Both the position numbers and the translations under genes were made by a program. Positions 62,360-64,000 of a DNA stretch of 64,000 nt are shown in pieces. Origin of the DNA: Rhodohalobacter sp. 614A (lineage in GTDB: Bacteria > Bacteroidota > Rhodothermia > Balneolales > Balneolaceae); NCBI RefSeq assembly GCF_021462415.1, contig NZ_JAKEDS010000003.1:338743-402742 (forward strand), read 5' to 3'. The notes below the pieces were generated by a model that saw only the letters and a list, made by a program, of their open reading frames with translations, did not search any database and was not told the origin of the DNA. Position 1 is the stretch's first letter. Each line of letters begins with the position of its first letter.

Positions 62360-63460
62360 TCAAAAAGAGACTCCAACAAAAAGCCTGCGATTTAAACCTT
62401 CAATTTCATATTTAGCTCCATTTTTTGCTAAATCGAGCCGATTTGCATCTAATGTGGAAATGGAAAAAGGCACCTCCTGTCTCGCTATTTCTCTCGCAGA
62501 TATGCTAACCGCAGTGATTTCCGGTTCACTAATCTCTATTCCATTCTGGGTTCCGCCCAAAGCGATAATCGTTTGACTCCCAGGATCATACCCTGCAAAA
62601 ATGATTGAACTTCTTGATGAGGCACTACCAACACGGCCACCATCGGGAATTTCGTAAACCTGTACCCTTCCACTTGAGTAGATTGTGAGATGCGATGCGT
62701 TTTCATTCAATGTGGCACCGACTAAATTTTCATCTGACTCAATGTCAAAAATCTCATTTCCAAACCTGTCAAATATTGCAATTCTGCTTCCACCTCCTCC
62801 ATTCAATAAAATCGTGATAAAAGAGCCGTCATCACTCACGCGTAGATTCTGAATCTCTTCAGTTCTGCTGTTAAAAAAGACCTCGGTATTTCTATCTCCA
62901 TAGACCAGCTGGGCTCTGGAACCGGTCTGCGAACCAAAAGAAATAACCGGATTATAAAGCACAATGGTATTCCCAGATGCATCTGCTGCTAATTGAGATT
63001 CTCTTTCACCATCCATACTTCCCGAACTATTGGATACCGAATAAGCCGTTTCAGCCTTTGAATTTAAAAAAGTAAAATTGGCAACATTATCACGGAGCAC
63101 AATTCTGCCTGAATCAAACTGGTAGGTATTCACCGTGTTATCCGTTGGAACAAAAAACTCCATATTTCTTTGAGCAAGCAACTCGCCTTCAGAATTATAA
63201 CTCATCAGGTTTATACCATTTTCCCTTTGGAGGAAAGAAGCTTTTTGGTTGGATGAAGAAAGTGACCAAGCCACCGGATTCGTTACCGTTGTTGATCCCA
63301 AAACAAATTGATCATTAGAAATCGTAATGGTACCTCCATTCGCAGAGAATGTATTCGTGGAATATGAGTTTTGATCTGCTGGTGATTCGATATTAATATT
63401 TTGTGAAAAAAGAAGAGAGGAACTACAAAAAAAGAGGATCGCCGTAAAAAGAAACTTCAT
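62360..63460 (-). CDS. Secreted beta-propeller-like protein of unknown function
   Basis: A 366-residue exported protein. The ATG at 63458-63460 starts a good signal peptide (MKFLFTAILFFCSSSLLFSQ), so I prefer it to an in-frame ATG 12 codons upstream. The body is a series of beta-rich repeats, each with patterns like 'SDDGSFITILLNGGGGSRIA' and 'NENASHLTIYSSGRVQVYEI', suggesting a WD40-like beta-propeller. No catalytic motif seen. It is divergent from a family 2 glycosyltransferase gene (70 bp between starts), and convergent with clpC. Confidence 0.65.
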   Translation of the reverse strand: MKFLFTAILFFCSSSLLFSQNINIESPADQNSYSTNTFSANGGTITISNDQFVLGSTTVTNPVAWSLSSSNQKASFLQRENGINLMSYNSEGELLAQRNMEFFVPTDNTVNTYQFDSGRIVLRDNVANFTFLNSKAETAYSVSNSSGSMDGERESQLAADASGNTIVLYNPVISFGSQTGSRAQLVYGDRNTEVFFNSRTEEIQNLRVSDDGSFITILLNGGGGSRIAIFDRFGNEIFDIESDENLVGATLNENASHLTIYSSGRVQVYEIPDGGRVGSASSRSSIIFAGYDPGSQTIIALGGTQNGIEISEPEITAVSISAREIARQEVPFSISTLDANRLDLAKNGAKYEIEGLNRRLFVGVSF

Positions 63461-63530
63461 CGATTGAAAGCTTAATGTTGTTATATTCAAATTCACTGAA
63501 AGAACGAGAATTTTGTAATGAAATGCACAG

Positions 63531-64000
63531 ATGTTCTACTCTATCATCATTCCGGTTTATAACCGGCCGGATGAAATTTATGAGCTGCTCGAAAGCCTTA
63601 CCAAACAAACGTACACCCACTTTGAAGTTCTAATTGTTGAAGATGGTTCCCAAAAATCTTCAGAAAAAATAGTTGATGAATTCTCGAATTCATTGAACAT
63701 CAGGTATTTTTACAAAGAAAACAGTGGCCAGGGATTCTCAAGGAATTTTGGTTTTAAAAGAGCAAAAGGGGATTATTTCGTTGTTTTTGATTCAGACTGT
63801 ATCATCCCGGAACACTATTTTGAAGTAGTAAATCAGTTTTTGGCAAAAAATCCGGCAGACGCCTGGGGTGGACCAGACAGAGCCCTCTCTTCCTTCACTC
63901 CTCTTCAGAAAGCGATCAATTTCAGCATGACCTCCATTCTCACAACAGGCGGGATTCGTGGAAATAAAAAAAATCTTGGAGGATTCCACCCGCGTAGTTT
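63531..64000 (+). CDS. Glycosyltransferase family 2 (5' part; runs off the window)
   Basis: An incomplete gene with no stop before position 64000 (157 residues readable). The start MFYSIIIPVYNRPDEIYELL is a textbook GT-A family 2 N-terminus; next the nucleotide-binding segment FEVLIVEDGS, SGQGFSRNFGFKRAKGDYFV and the metal-binding DxD-type motif DSDC. In-frame TGA lies 12 nt upstream of the ATG, so the start is well set. Family role: transfer of a sugar from a nucleotide sugar to a lipid, glycan or protein acceptor in envelope polysaccharide synthesis; acceptor unknown. The upstream secreted-protein gene is divergent. Confidence 0.9.
   Translation, partial: MFYSIIIPVYNRPDEIYELLESLTKQTYTHFEVLIVEDGSQKSSEKIVDEFSNSLNIRYFYKENSGQGFSRNFGFKRAKGDYFVVFDSDCIIPEHYFEVVNQFLAKNPADAWGGPDRALSSFTPLQKAINFSMTSILTTGGIRGNKKNLGGFHPRS

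Noticed and set aside
1-64000. tRNA, rRNA or riboswitch
   Set aside because: No TTCGA-type T-loop with acceptor pairing, rRNA-like sequence, or thiamine/cobalamin/SAM-type conserved core was found by eye in any intergenic region.

Overview
The window looks like a chromosomal segment from a Bacteroidota-type bacterium, most likely the Balneola/Rhodothermus side of that group (inference). The clues are a short (284 aa) primary sigma factor without the long N-terminal region of proteobacterial RpoD, several candidate promoters of the Bacteroidota form TTG-N20-TAnnTTTG, a surface lipoprotein with the CSDDDD export signal, a two-component-propeller histidine kinase, a TonB receptor with an N-terminal carboxypeptidase-like domain, and FtsH/ClpC/ExbD paralogues typical of the group. 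GC content is in the low-to-mid forties by eye. No rRNA, tRNA, CRISPR array, transposase or phage gene was seen. Most of the window is housekeeping.

Layout. 0-9 kb: tandem universal stress protein, outer-membrane transport barrel, a Tyr-rich and Arg/Ser-repeat lipoprotein, a propeller histidine kinase/NarL-type regulator pair, and the primary sigma factor. 9-19 kb: phosphopentomutase with a GAF/degenerate-GGDEF protein, oligoendopeptidase F, a fused succinyltransferase/2-oxoglutarate dehydrogenase (Kgd type), FolE2 and a pyruvoyl-tetrahydropterin synthase. 19-30 kb: surface lipoprotein plus TonB receptor, FtsH, ThiL, an ExbB/ExbD energiser operon and an OmpA-type lipoprotein. 30-39 kb: DsbD, rpsF-rpsR-rplI, then nuoL-nuoM-(pterin dehydratase)-nuoN. 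39-47 kb: an eleven-gene Na+/H+ antiporter operon whose order matches the antiporter half of archaeal membrane-bound hydrogenase. 47-54 kb: CNNM-type ion transporter, small oxidoreductase and lipoprotein, gluconate-type permease, nuoJK, UppP and MoxR. 54-64 kb: an AT-rich stretch with one small orphan gene, rpsA-cmk, rpsT-gpmI, clpC, a secreted beta-rich protein and the start of a family 2 glycosyltransferase.

How the parts connect. Complex I membrane subunits are split (LMN and JK), and the antiporter operon between them adds three further NuoL/M/N-like subunits, so about 15 kb is devoted to proton/sodium-translocating membrane modules, as expected for a salt-adapted respiring organism (inference). 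ExbB/ExbD would energise the TonB receptor. FolE2, the pyruvoyl-tetrahydropterin synthase and the pterin dehydratase fit together as tetrahydropterin synthesis and recycling.

The signals most worth following are non-coding: two matching 16-bp dyads that bracket the histidine kinase/regulator genes, a 95-nt nested inverted repeat between sucA and folE2, a 24-bp perfect palindrome upstream of exbB, a 16-mer shared by the rpoD and rpsF leaders, and two palindromic interspersed repeats, one of which has been translated into the C-terminus of NuoM. I did not find a clearly new defence or biosynthetic system.
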